Source: Microlunatus elymi (GTDB lineage: Bacteria; Actinomycetota; Actinomycetes; Propionibacteriales; Propionibacteriaceae). Taken from it: 64,000 nt of DNA. The position numbers and the translations under genes are program-made. Below, piece after piece: positions 27,556 through 35,201 of this stretch (within the stretch, counting starts at the first letter, position 1; each line of letters starts with the position of its first letter). Under the pieces are notes generated by a model. That model worked only from the letters and a program-made list of their open reading frames with translations. It ran no database searches and was not told where the DNA came from. The stretch lies in contig NZ_CP041692.1 of NCBI RefSeq assembly GCF_007362775.1, forward strand, positions 2,108,001 to 2,172,000, written 5' to 3'.

Positions 27556-27599
27556 TTGTCAGTCGGTGGTTTGGCTATGACCAAACCACCGACTGACAA
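27556..27599. repeat. Covarying inverted repeat, family 1, copy B
   Basis: Perfect 19-bp arms, 27556-27574 and 27581-27599, around the loop CTATGA. The stem word is TCAGTCGG/CCGACTGA where copy A has TCAGAAGG, so both sides have changed together. It lies between a convergent GntR gene and an SDR gene, ending 6 bp before the SDR stop, and could terminate both. Confidence 0.8.
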
Positions 27600-27605
27600 G
27601 TCGGC

Positions 27606-28388
27606 TCAGAACATGTGTTTCCCGCCGTCGATCGCGTACGAGGCGCCGTTGGTGTAGCCGGCCTCATCGCTGATCAGGTAGTTGATCAAGCCGGCCACCT
27701 CGGCCGGCTGGCCGACTCGCTGCAGCGGGATGCCCGCCGACATCGAGGCCTTGCGATCATCGGTCAGCGTGCCGCCCATGATGTCGGTGTCGATCGGTCC
27801 AGGGACGATCGCGTTGACCGTGATCTTGTGCTTGCCGAGCTCACGAGCTCCGCCGCGGGTGAGGCCGAGCACGGCCGCTTTCGCTGCTGCATAAGCGGTT
27901 TTGGAGAAGGTGCCGCCACCGTCGTACGCGGTCAGCGAGGCGGTGTTGACGATTCGGCCACCGAGGCCGTGATCGATCATCCGCTGTGCTGCCTGCTGCA
28001 TCATCAGGAACGAGCCCTTGGCGTTGACCGCCATCACCCGATCCCAGATCTCGGGTGTCAGCTCCATGAACTCGTCCGAGCAGGAGATGCCGGCCAGGTT
28101 GATCAAGGCCAGCACCGGCGGCAGTTCGTCGTCGATCTTGCTGAACGCCGCCCGGACCGCGTCCTGATCGGTCACGTCCAAGCCGATGCCGATCACCGAC
28201 TGATCGAGTTGATCATCCAACTCGGCGGCGAACTCCTGCACTGCTTGGGCATCGATGTCGACCAACGCCAACGACCAGCCCTCGCGAGCGATCCGGCGGG
28301 CGACGTGGCGGCCGATGCCCCGGAGACCTCCGGCGCCGGTGACGATGGCGGTCCGGTCGGTGGGGAATTCGGTGGATGTGGTCGACAT
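27606..28388 (-). CDS. Short-chain dehydrogenase/reductase
   Basis: 260-residue classical SDR, NAD(P)-dependent alcohol or sugar oxidoreductase. The cofactor motif is TGAGGLRGIGRH (about residues 17-28), Asp in ALVDIDAQ suggests NAD(H), then NLAGIS, catalytic Ser in VNTASLTAYDGGG and the YxxxK motif as YAAAK, with the VPGPIDTDIM tail. ATG 28388 has AGGAG 7 bp upstream. It follows the isomerase-like gene on the same strand, 81 bp apart. A role as sugar dehydrogenase at the entry of the pathway encoded at 29619-32376 is plausible. Confidence 0.85.
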   Translation of the reverse strand: MSTTSTEFPTDRTAIVTGAGGLRGIGRHVARRIAREGWSLALVDIDAQAVQEFAAELDDQLDQSVIGIGLDVTDQDAVRAAFSKIDDELPPVLALINLAGISCSDEFMELTPEIWDRVMAVNAKGSFLMMQQAAQRMIDHGLGGRIVNTASLTAYDGGGTFSKTAYAAAKAAVLGLTRGGARELGKHKITVNAIVPGPIDTDIMGGTLTDDRKASMSAGIPLQRVGQPAEVAGLINYLISDEAGYTNGASYAIDGGKHMF

Positions 28389-28408
28389 GGCAACGCTCCT
28401 GGTCGGAG

Positions 28409-28452
28409 TTGTCAGAGGGTAGTTGGGGCATAGGCCAACCACCCTCTGACAA
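28409..28452. repeat. Covarying inverted repeat, family 1, copy C
   Basis: Arms TTGTCAGAGGGTAGTTGG (28409-28426) and CCAACCACCCTCTGACAA (28435-28452), one A-C mismatch, loop GGCATAGG. The stem word AGAGGG/CCCTCT differs from copies A and B on both sides. It separates the isomerase-like gene from the SDR gene on the minus strand. Confidence 0.78.
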
Positions 28453-28469
28453 CTCGGGTTGGGGGTGGG

Positions 28470-29390
28470 TCAGGCGAGGGCGGAGGTGAGCACCTGGCGG
28501 ATGTAGTCGCGGTTGTCCGCACAGACGCCGATCGAGTCCGATCCGTAGTGCTCGCAGCAGAACGGGCCGCTGAAGCCGAGCTCGAGCGCGCGCCGGATGA
28601 CCACGCGGTAGTTGATGTAGCCGTACTTCAGCGGCATCGGAGCACTGGAGTAGGAGCCGGTGGCCGGATCGAAATCCCGGGTGTAGTTCTTGATGTGCCA
28701 GAAGTTGCTGTAGGGCAGGACCTTCTCGTACATCTCGGTCGGGTGCGGCATCGGACGGTGCAGCCGGACCAGGTTGCCCAGGTCCGGATTCAGGCCGACC
28801 GCTTCATGATCAACATCCTTGACGAAGGAAACCGCGTCGTCCGGGGTGCCGACGTAGGTGTCCTCGTACATCTCCAGGCTGACCTGGATCCCATTGGACT
28901 TGGCGTGATCTCCGAGCTCGCGGACTCGTTCGATGGCAAGATCACGCAGTGCCGGGTCGTCCTTGTGCCCGTCGACCAGCCAGAACCAGATCTGCTCGTT
29001 CTGCTCCGCGGTGGTGGCCTGCATGAAGCCGGTGTTGACGACGGTCGCCCCGAACGTCGGAGCAAGATCGATCAGTCGATGCCCGTCGGCCAGGTTGCGC
29101 TCACCGAACTCCTTGTCCACAACGGAATTCCGGGTCATCGAGATCGACGAGATGGCCAGGCCTTCGTCGCCGAGGACGGTGCGGAACTCCTCGACCCGCT
29201 GATCGGACAGCGCGGCCAGCGGCACCCAGGCGTCGGTCGGGTCGATGTGGGTGAACCCCAGCTCGCGAACCTGCCGCAGCTGGCCGGCCCAGACCGAGGC
29301 CGGCGCGTCCTTGATGTGCCCGCCGTCGGGAGCCTGGTTGCCGAACGACAACATGTTGCAGGCGATCGGCCAGTCCTGGGCTGTGTACAT
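28470..29390 (-). CDS. Sugar phosphate isomerase/epimerase-like TIM-barrel protein
   Basis: 306 residues of the AP-endonuclease-2/xylose-isomerase-like fold. Metal-ligand regions are visible as SLEMYEDTYVG (Glu), GLNPDLGN (Asp), WHIKNY (His) and PFCCEHYG (Glu). Family members isomerise or epimerise keto sugars and polyols, or dehydrate inosose. ATG 29390 has GGAGG 5 bp upstream. Divergent from the FAH-fold gene, with an ATCCTATAGGAT palindrome between them. Substrate unknown. Confidence 0.8.
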   Translation of the reverse strand: MYTAQDWPIACNMLSFGNQAPDGGHIKDAPASVWAGQLRQVRELGFTHIDPTDAWVPLAALSDQRVEEFRTVLGDEGLAISSISMTRNSVVDKEFGERNLADGHRLIDLAPTFGATVVNTGFMQATTAEQNEQIWFWLVDGHKDDPALRDLAIERVRELGDHAKSNGIQVSLEMYEDTYVGTPDDAVSFVKDVDHEAVGLNPDLGNLVRLHRPMPHPTEMYEKVLPYSNFWHIKNYTRDFDPATGSYSSAPMPLKYGYINYRVVIRRALELGFSGPFCCEHYGSDSIGVCADNRDYIRQVLTSALA

Positions 29391-29437
29391 GGGTCCCTCC
29401 GTCGAGTCAGCTGAGTCTGCGCCTGGTGGCAAGTCGA

Positions 29438-29449
29438 ATCCTATAGGAT
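29438..29449. promoter_or_regulatory. Operator candidate ATCCTATAGGAT in a divergent promoter region
   Basis: Perfect 12-bp palindrome between divergent genes starting at 29390 (minus) and 29619 (plus). It contains TAGGAT on both strands, fitting a -10 in either direction. Such FadR-like palindromes suit the FCD-type GntR regulator at 26833. The remainder of the 228-bp gap shows nothing else clear. Confidence 0.55.
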
Positions 29450-29618
29450 CTGCCGCTTGTCGGCGATTCGGGTCCAACCGCCGGCCGTCGGACGATGCGC
29501 GGACCCCGACGTTGGGGCCCGCTGTGCGTCACGGTTGACTGTGTCGGGTACTGACCCCCTGTTCACTGGGCGGCGAGTGACCGATGACCGTCCCAGCCGG
29601 ATGACGAGGAACCGACCG

Positions 29619-30869
29619 ATGAGCCAACTCTGCGAACCGACCGCCGTGCTGCCTGTTGATCATGGAAGTGGTGTGCTGATCGGGCGGGTGTACGACCCCC
29701 AGGAGCACGGGCCGAGCGTGGTGGTGATTCGCGGCGATCGTGTCTGCGACCTCAGCGCCGCGGCGCCGACGGTCAGCGAGTTGCTGGATCGCGATGATCT
29801 TCTGGATACAGTGCGGTCGGCGACCGAGCGCAAATCCTGGTCGCTGGACGAGGTGCTGGCACAGAGTGTCGATGTTGATCTTGACCGCAACGCGGTGGTG
29901 CACTTCCTCAGCCCGATCGACCTGCAGGTGATCAAGGCGGCGGGCGTCACGTTCGCCAAGAGCATGATCGAACGCGTGATCGAGGAACGGGCCGAGGGTG
30001 ATGCCACCAAGGCTGAGGCGATTCGGCAGCAGATCGACTCCGCGATCGGCGGGAAGATCTCCGGACTCCGGCCGGGCAGCCCGCAATCGGCACAGGTGAA
30101 GGAGATTCTGATCTCCGAAGGTCTGTGGTCGCAGTATCTGGAGGTCGGCATCGGGCCTGACCCGGAGATCTTCACCAAGGCTCCGGTGCTGAGCTCGGTC
30201 GGGGTGGGCGCGGAGATCGGTGTGCTGGCTCGGTCCACCTGGAACAATCCTGAGCCGGAGGTGGTGCTGGCCGTCAGCTCCGACGGCCGCCCGGTCGGTG
30301 CCACCCTCGGCAACGACGTGAACCTGCGCGACTTCGAGGGACGCAGTGCGCTGCTGCTGGCCGAGGCCAAGGACAACAACGCGTCCTGTGCGATCGGCCC
30401 GTTCATCCGGCTCTTCGACGACGGCTTCGGACTCGACGATGTTCGCAGCATGGTGGTCGATCTCGAGGTGAGCGCACCGGATGATGACTACCAGCTGCAC
30501 GAGAAGAGCTCGCTTGTGCTGCACGAGCAGAGCTCGCTTGTGCTGCACGAGCAGAGCTCGATGAAACAGATGAGCCGCGGACTGGAGGAGTTGGTCGAGC
30601 ACGCCCACGGTGATCATCATCAGTACCCGGACGGCTTCGTGCTGTTCACCGGCACGTTGTTCGCGCCGACCCAGGACCGGGACGTGGCCGGCATGGGCTT
30701 CACCCATCACCGGGGGGACGTGGTCAAGATCAGCACGCCGTCGCTCGGTGCCCTGATCAACCGGGTCAACACCGCCGAGGATGCGGCGGACTGGACGTTC
30801 GGGATCCGCAGCCTGATCAGTAACCTGGCCCGGCGGGGTCTGCTCAACAACTCTGACGCAACAACCTGA
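29619..30869 (+). CDS. FAH-fold protein, probably a 2-keto-3-deoxy-sugar-acid dehydratase
   Basis: 416 residues, fumarylacetoacetate-hydrolase fold. Typical segments: FLSPIDLQVIKAAGVTFAKSM, EIFTKAPVLSSVGVGAEIGV (metal site), WNNPEPEVVLAVS, TLGNDVNLRDFEGRSALLL, then HQYPDGFVLFTGTLFAPTQDRD. In this branch, relatives such as archaeal 2-keto-3-deoxy-arabinonate dehydratase make ketoglutarate semialdehyde. The next gene encodes a matching semialdehyde dehydrogenase, supporting that role. Residues 293-314 are an unusual in-frame tandem repeat (LHEQSSLV). ATG 29619 was chosen for the GAGGA 8 bp upstream. Confidence 0.75.
   Translation: MSQLCEPTAVLPVDHGSGVLIGRVYDPQEHGPSVVVIRGDRVCDLSAAAPTVSELLDRDDLLDTVRSATERKSWSLDEVLAQSVDVDLDRNAVVHFLSPIDLQVIKAAGVTFAKSMIERVIEERAEGDATKAEAIRQQIDSAIGGKISGLRPGSPQSAQVKEILISEGLWSQYLEVGIGPDPEIFTKAPVLSSVGVGAEIGVLARSTWNNPEPEVVLAVSSDGRPVGATLGNDVNLRDFEGRSALLLAEAKDNNASCAIGPFIRLFDDGFGLDDVRSMVVDLEVSAPDDDYQLHEKSSLVLHEQSSLVLHEQSSMKQMSRGLEELVEHAHGDHHQYPDGFVLFTGTLFAPTQDRDVAGMGFTHHRGDVVKISTPSLGALINRVNTAEDAADWTFGIRSLISNLARRGLLNNSDATT
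30495..30560 (+). repeat. In-frame 24-bp tandem repeat inside the FAH-fold gene
   Basis: Units at 30495-30518, 30519-30542 and a partial unit 30543-30560, nearly identical at the DNA level, encode LHEKSSLV, LHEQSSLV, LHEQSS. The last unit aligns with the conserved SSM segment of the family, so the first two look like recent duplications. The multiple of three keeps the frame open. Confidence 0.8.
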
Positions 30870-30924
30870 CACCGCAACAACCTGACACCGATATCGCTGA
30901 CCTGACAGGGAGATTCGAGCCGCG

Positions 30925-32376
30925 ATGACCGAGAACGTGCCGGACACCAGTGTTCCGCAACTGAACGACACCGTCGAGGCCGCTCACCGGGCCTTCCTGA
31001 TCGCCCGCAACGTGTCGCCGACCGAGCGCCGAGGCTGGCTGTACGCCATCGCCGACGCGCTGGACGCCCATGCGGACGAGTTGATCAAGATCGCGGACGA
31101 GGAGTCTCACCTCGGTGAGACGCGGCTGACCGGTGAACGAAAGCGCACCAGCTTTCAGCTGCGGCTGCTGGCGGACGAGGCGGCCTCCGGCGAGCCGCTC
31201 GGACTGACCGTCGATCACGCCGACCCGGACTGGGGGATGGGGCCGCGTCCGGACATCCGCCGGATGAACGAGCCGGTCGGCGTCGTCGGCGTCTTCGGTG
31301 CGTCCAACTTCCCGTTCGCGTTCTCGGTGATCGGCGGCGACTCGGCGGCCGCGCTGGCCGCCGGCTGCAGCGTCGTACACAAGGGACATGAGGCTCATCC
31401 GCGACTGGCCGCCGCGACCGCGCAGGTCGTGATTGACGCGATCGCCGCGGCCGGCGCCCCGGACGGGCTGTTCGCTCTGGTGACCGGTTTCGAAGCGGGT
31501 GCCGCCCTGGTCGAGCACCCGCTCGTGCAGGCCGTCGGCTTCACCGGTTCGGTGCGTGGCGGCCGCGCACTGTACGACCGAATCGCGGCCCGGCCTGAGC
31601 CGATCCCGTTCTTCGGCGAGTTGGGCAGCACCAACCCGGTGTTCGTCGGGCCCCGCGCCTGGCAGACGCGGGCGGAAGAGATCATCGGCGGCTTCCTCGG
31701 TTCGGTCAGCATGGGCGCCGGTCAGTTCTGCACCAAGCCGGGTCTGCTGATGATCCCGGCCGGAAGTAATCTTCCGGAGCTGCTCGCCAAGGCAGACGTC
31801 AACCGGGTGGTCGGCCAGATGCTGACCTCTCGGCTGGAGGACGGCTATTTGTCTTCTGTGCAAGGGATGCGGGAGCGTGCCGGGGTCAGCGTGCTGGCCG
31901 GCGGGAACGGCGTTGATCAACTGACCGTGCTGGCGACCACGGTCGGCAACGTACTGGCCGAGCCGGAGATCCTGCAGACCGAGATGTTCGGGCCGGCGAC
32001 CATGATCATCGAATACAGCCGTGACACCGCGCTGGTTGATCTTGCCGAAGCGCTCGACGGTCAGCTCACCGCAACCCTGCAGGCCGATGACGACGACGAG
32101 GTCGATGATCTTGTCCGTGTGCTCAACCGGAAGGCCGGTCGGCTGCTCTGGAACGGTTGGCCGACCGGGGTCACGGTGAGTTTTGCCCAGCAGCACGGCG
32201 GCCCCTACCCGGCGAGCACGGCTTCCGGGACGACCTCGGTCGGTACCGCCGCGATCGGTCGCTTCCTGCGCCCGGTCGCGTACCAGGACTTCCCGCAGGA
32301 TCGGCTTCCGGAACTATTGCGGGACGATGCCCCGGCCGGCGTCCGTCGCCGCATCGACGGCGTCTGGACCGCCTGA
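30925..32376 (+). CDS. Aldehyde dehydrogenase, alpha-ketoglutarate-semialdehyde type
   Basis: 483-residue NAD(P)-dependent dehydrogenase. The ASNFPFAFSVIGGDSAAALAAGC segment, FTGSVRGG, catalytic Glu232 in FFGELGSTNPVFV and Cys269 in GAGQFCTKPG identify the 2,5-dioxovalerate (ketoglutarate semialdehyde) branch of the family. The product would be 2-oxoglutarate entering the TCA cycle. It lies 55 bp after the FAH-fold gene. A second, short repeat of GCAACAACCTGACACC occurs in that gap. Confidence 0.86.
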   Translation: MTENVPDTSVPQLNDTVEAAHRAFLIARNVSPTERRGWLYAIADALDAHADELIKIADEESHLGETRLTGERKRTSFQLRLLADEAASGEPLGLTVDHADPDWGMGPRPDIRRMNEPVGVVGVFGASNFPFAFSVIGGDSAAALAAGCSVVHKGHEAHPRLAAATAQVVIDAIAAAGAPDGLFALVTGFEAGAALVEHPLVQAVGFTGSVRGGRALYDRIAARPEPIPFFGELGSTNPVFVGPRAWQTRAEEIIGGFLGSVSMGAGQFCTKPGLLMIPAGSNLPELLAKADVNRVVGQMLTSRLEDGYLSSVQGMRERAGVSVLAGGNGVDQLTVLATTVGNVLAEPEILQTEMFGPATMIIEYSRDTALVDLAEALDGQLTATLQADDDDEVDDLVRVLNRKAGRLLWNGWPTGVTVSFAQQHGGPYPASTASGTTSVGTAAIGRFLRPVAYQDFPQDRLPELLRDDAPAGVRRRIDGVWTA

Positions 32377-32386
32377 CCTTCCGACC

Positions 32387-32428
32387 TGTCAGAAGGTGGT
32401 TGGGCCATACCTAACTACCTTCTGACAA
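32387..32428. repeat. Covarying inverted repeat, family 1, copy D
   Basis: Arms TGTCAGAAGGTGGTTGG (32387-32403) and CTAACTACCTTCTGACAA (32411-32428), with G-U pairs, between the convergent aldehyde dehydrogenase and tetR genes. The right arm reads through the tetR stop codon and encodes the last residues (RVVRR) of that protein. Confidence 0.75.
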
Positions 32429-33074
32429 CTCGGGTGAAGCCGTTGAACATCGCCAGAAGCTGATCGACCAGTGCGGCGTTCAACGGCAGGTGATCAACGA
32501 GGAGCCGGTGATAGATCGGTGCGAACAGCATGTCGATCGCGGCCTCGACGTCGAGATCGGCCGACACCTCGCCGGCTTCGATGCCCCGCTGGAAGATCGC
32601 AGCCGCCGCCGCACGCCGTGGCCGATGCCAGTGCTCGCGGAGATCCCGCGCCAGTTGGGGGTCCGATTCCGCGCGGGCGGTGACCGCCCTGATCGCCGCG
32701 GCCGTTGTCCGGTCCTCGGTGAACAAGGTGATCAACGCCAACATCTGGTCGGCGATGGCTTGTCCGGCCGGGGTCCGATCGTCGTGCTCGATGGTGTGGT
32801 GGGTCCTCTGCACCAGCCCGTCCAGCGCGATCGCTCCCGGTGACGACCACCATTTGTAGAGCGTCGCTCGACTGACCCGGGCGCGAGCCGCGATCGCCGA
32901 CATCGACAGGGCCGCCAGCCCGCCGTCGTTGACCAACGCCACGGCCGCCGCGAGGACTGCATGCCGGGTGCGGTCACTGCGCGGCCGACCTGGCCCCCGG
33001 CGGGGAGCATCAGGGGGTTGCGGTGAGTCGGCAGGTTCGGCAGGTTCGGTACCGGACGAGTTCCGTGTCGCCAT
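32415..33074 (-). CDS. TetR-family regulator
   Basis: 219 residues. A basic, Pro-rich N-terminus (GPGRPRSDRTRHAVL) precedes the HTH at about 35-82 (AVALVNDGGLAALSMSAIAARARVSRATLYKWW), followed by a TetR_C-type ligand domain (ARDLREHWHRPRRAAAAAIFQRGIEAGEV). ATG 33074 has GAGGTGG 8 bp upstream. It is divergent from the pyruvate oxidase gene with an inverted repeat between them. The last five codons lie within an intergenic inverted repeat. Confidence 0.87.
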   Translation of the reverse strand: MATRNSSGTEPAEPADSPQPPDAPRRGPGRPRSDRTRHAVLAAAVALVNDGGLAALSMSAIAARARVSRATLYKWWSSPGAIALDGLVQRTHHTIEHDDRTPAGQAIADQMLALITLFTEDRTTAAAIRAVTARAESDPQLARDLREHWHRPRRAAAAAIFQRGIEAGEVSADLDVEAAIDMLFAPIYHRLLVDHLPLNAALVDQLLAMFNGFTRVVRR

Positions 33075-33094
33075 CGACGATCCACCTCTTCTCG

Positions 33095-33121
33095 AATTAC
33101 TGAACACACCGTACAGTAATT
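33095..33121. promoter_or_regulatory. TetR operator candidate between tetR and pyruvate oxidase
   Basis: Arms AATTACTG (33095-33102) and CAGTAATT (33114-33121), 11-bp spacer. TACAGT (33112-33117) could be a -10 for the oxidase. It is the only AT-rich palindrome in the 116-bp divergent gap. Confidence 0.55.
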
Positions 33122-33190
33122 GCCGAGACGTCAGAGTCGGGCGGTACGGCCGCCCCGAACCTGACCAACCCGGAAACACGGAGGTGCCGC

Positions 33191-34915
33191 GTGACGACGG
33201 TCGCGGAGAACATCGTTGGCAACCTGAGGGCCAACGGCATCAGCAGGATGTACGGCATCCCGGGCGACTCGCTGAACGGGCTCACCGACGCATTGCGCAA
33301 GGACGGCAGCATCGCCTGGATGCACGTCCGGCACGAGGAGGCGGCCGCGTTCGCCGCAGCAGCCGAGGCGGAGCTGACCGGCCGGTTGGCGGTCTGTGTC
33401 GGCAGCTGCGGCCCGGGCAACCTGCATCTGATCAACGGCCTGTACGACGCCCACCGCAGCCGGGTGCCGGTGCTGGCGATCGCGGCCCAGATCCCGAGCG
33501 AGGAACTGGGCGGCAACTACTTCCAGGAAACTCGTCCCGAGCAGCTGTTCGCCGATTGCAGCAGCTACGCCGAGCTGGTCTCCAGCCCGTCGCAGATGCC
33601 GCGGGTGCTGCAGTTGGCGATGCGGTCGGCGATCGAGAATCGCGATGTCGCGGTGGTGGTGATCCCCGGTGACGTGGCATTGGCCGAGGCGGTCTCGACC
33701 GGTGTCAGTACCCTGACACCCACCATGCCGACGGTGACCCCGTCCGTCGATGAGCTCGATCAGGCTGCTCAGCTTCTCAACCAGGGCAGGAAGATCACCA
33801 TCCTGGCCGGTGCCGGGACCGCGGGTGCGCATCCCGAGTTGATCAAGCTTGCCGATCGGCTGGCGGCGCCGATCGTGCACACCCTTCGCGGCAAGGAGCA
33901 CGTCGAGTACGACAACCCGTACGACGTCGGGATGACCGGCTTGATCGGATTTGCGTCCGGGTACCGGGCGATGGAGAGCTGTGACACGCTGCTGATGCTC
34001 GGCACCGATTTCCCGTACCGGCAGTTCTTCCCCGGCAAGGCCAAGATCATCCAAGTTGATCTTCGCGGCTCGCAGCTCGGCCGCCGGGCACAACTTGATC
34101 TTGGGCTGGTCGGCGACGTCGGGGACACCATCGCGGCCCTGCTGCCCAGGTTGCACGAACACGGCAATCGCAAGCATCTGGACGCGGCTCTTGATCATTA
34201 CCGGAAGACCCGGCGCAAGCTGGACGAGCTGGCTGGAGATGATCATGGTCGAAGCCCGCTGCACCCGCAGTACGTCGCTCGGATGATCGATGAGACCGCC
34301 GCCGACGACGCGATCTTCATCCCCGATGTCGGTTCGCCGGTGGTGTGGGCTGCTCGCTATCTGACCATGAACGGGCAGCGCCGGCTGATCGGCTCCTTCA
34401 ACCACGGCACGATGGCCAACGCGCTGCCGCATGCGATCGGCGCGCAGTCGATCGACCGGCAACGGCAGGTGGTTGCGCTGGCCGGCGACGGCGGACTGGC
34501 GATGCTGCTGGGGGAGTTGATCACCCTGAAGCAGCTCGACCTGCCGGTGAAGCTGGTCGTCTTCAACAACTCCTCGCTCAACTTCGTCGAGCTGGAGATG
34601 AAGGCCGCCGGTTTCGTCACCTACGGCACCGGCCTGGACAACCCGGACTTCGCCAAGGTCGCCGAGGCCGTCGGCATCAAGGGCATCAGCGTCATTAAGC
34701 CCCGGCAGTTGAAGAAGGCGCTGACGGAGGCGTTCGCGCACGACGGCCCGGCCCTGGTGGACGTCGCGACGGCACGCCAGGAGCTCACCATCCCGCCGGC
34801 CATCACCGCCGAACAGCTCAAGGGCTTCACCCTCTACGCCATCCGCACCGTGATGTCCGGCCGCGGCGACGAACTCCTCGACCTCGCTGCCCAGAACCGC
34901 AGAGGGCTGTTTTAG
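33191..34915 (+). CDS. poxB: Pyruvate oxidase/dehydrogenase (quinone), ThDP-dependent
   Basis: 574 residues, three domains of the ThDP family. The N-terminal PYR domain has the activating Glu in HVRHEEAAAFAAAAEAELTG, a central FAD-binding-like domain follows (about 190-340), and the C-terminal PP domain holds the ThDP motif GDGGLAMLLGELITLKQLDLP from about residue 431. PoxB decarboxylates pyruvate to acetate and CO2, passing electrons to quinone at the membrane. GTG 33191 with GGAGG upstream. Acetolactate synthase-like relatives are the alternative, but the HGTMANALPHAIGAQ region fits PoxB. Confidence 0.85.
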   Translation: MTTVAENIVGNLRANGISRMYGIPGDSLNGLTDALRKDGSIAWMHVRHEEAAAFAAAAEAELTGRLAVCVGSCGPGNLHLINGLYDAHRSRVPVLAIAAQIPSEELGGNYFQETRPEQLFADCSSYAELVSSPSQMPRVLQLAMRSAIENRDVAVVVIPGDVALAEAVSTGVSTLTPTMPTVTPSVDELDQAAQLLNQGRKITILAGAGTAGAHPELIKLADRLAAPIVHTLRGKEHVEYDNPYDVGMTGLIGFASGYRAMESCDTLLMLGTDFPYRQFFPGKAKIIQVDLRGSQLGRRAQLDLGLVGDVGDTIAALLPRLHEHGNRKHLDAALDHYRKTRRKLDELAGDDHGRSPLHPQYVARMIDETAADDAIFIPDVGSPVVWAARYLTMNGQRRLIGSFNHGTMANALPHAIGAQSIDRQRQVVALAGDGGLAMLLGELITLKQLDLPVKLVVFNNSSLNFVELEMKAAGFVTYGTGLDNPDFAKVAEAVGIKGISVIKPRQLKKALTEAFAHDGPALVDVATARQELTIPPAITAEQLKGFTLYAIRTVMSGRGDELLDLAAQNRRGLF

Positions 34916-35049
34916 TAGGGTCGGAATCCGAGCTGGTGTTGCGAATCCAAGTCCGAAGCGGCGGAAACGTATGCGGGCCGCGATCGATTGCCGCCACCAC
35001 GAACGTCTGAAGGCGATCTTGAACGCCCGTCGAGCGCCCCAGCGCGAGA

Positions 35050-35078
35050 CCGGCTCCGCAGCGAAGCGGAGGAGCCGG
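35050..35078 (+). terminator. Hairpin behind pyruvate oxidase
   Basis: Arms CCGGCTCC (35050-35057) and GGAGCCGG (35071-35078) with an inner CCGC/GCGG pair. It lies in the 286-bp gap before holA and has no T-tract, so a terminator role is weakly supported. Confidence 0.35.
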
Positions 35079-35201
35079 GTTGAAGTGGGTGCCCCTGGTG
35101 ACCACGGTGGGGGTAGGGGGTCGCCCGGAACGTAGGACGCCAGAGGGGACTGCGGCAGCGGCAGCAACTCGACTGTCGCAAGGGACTGGCAAGATGAGCG
35201 C

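Noticed and set aside
23242-35201. Integrative element or prophage between comEC and holA
   Set aside because: No integrase, att-like direct repeats, transposase or phage genes were found; the content is catabolic and regulatory only.
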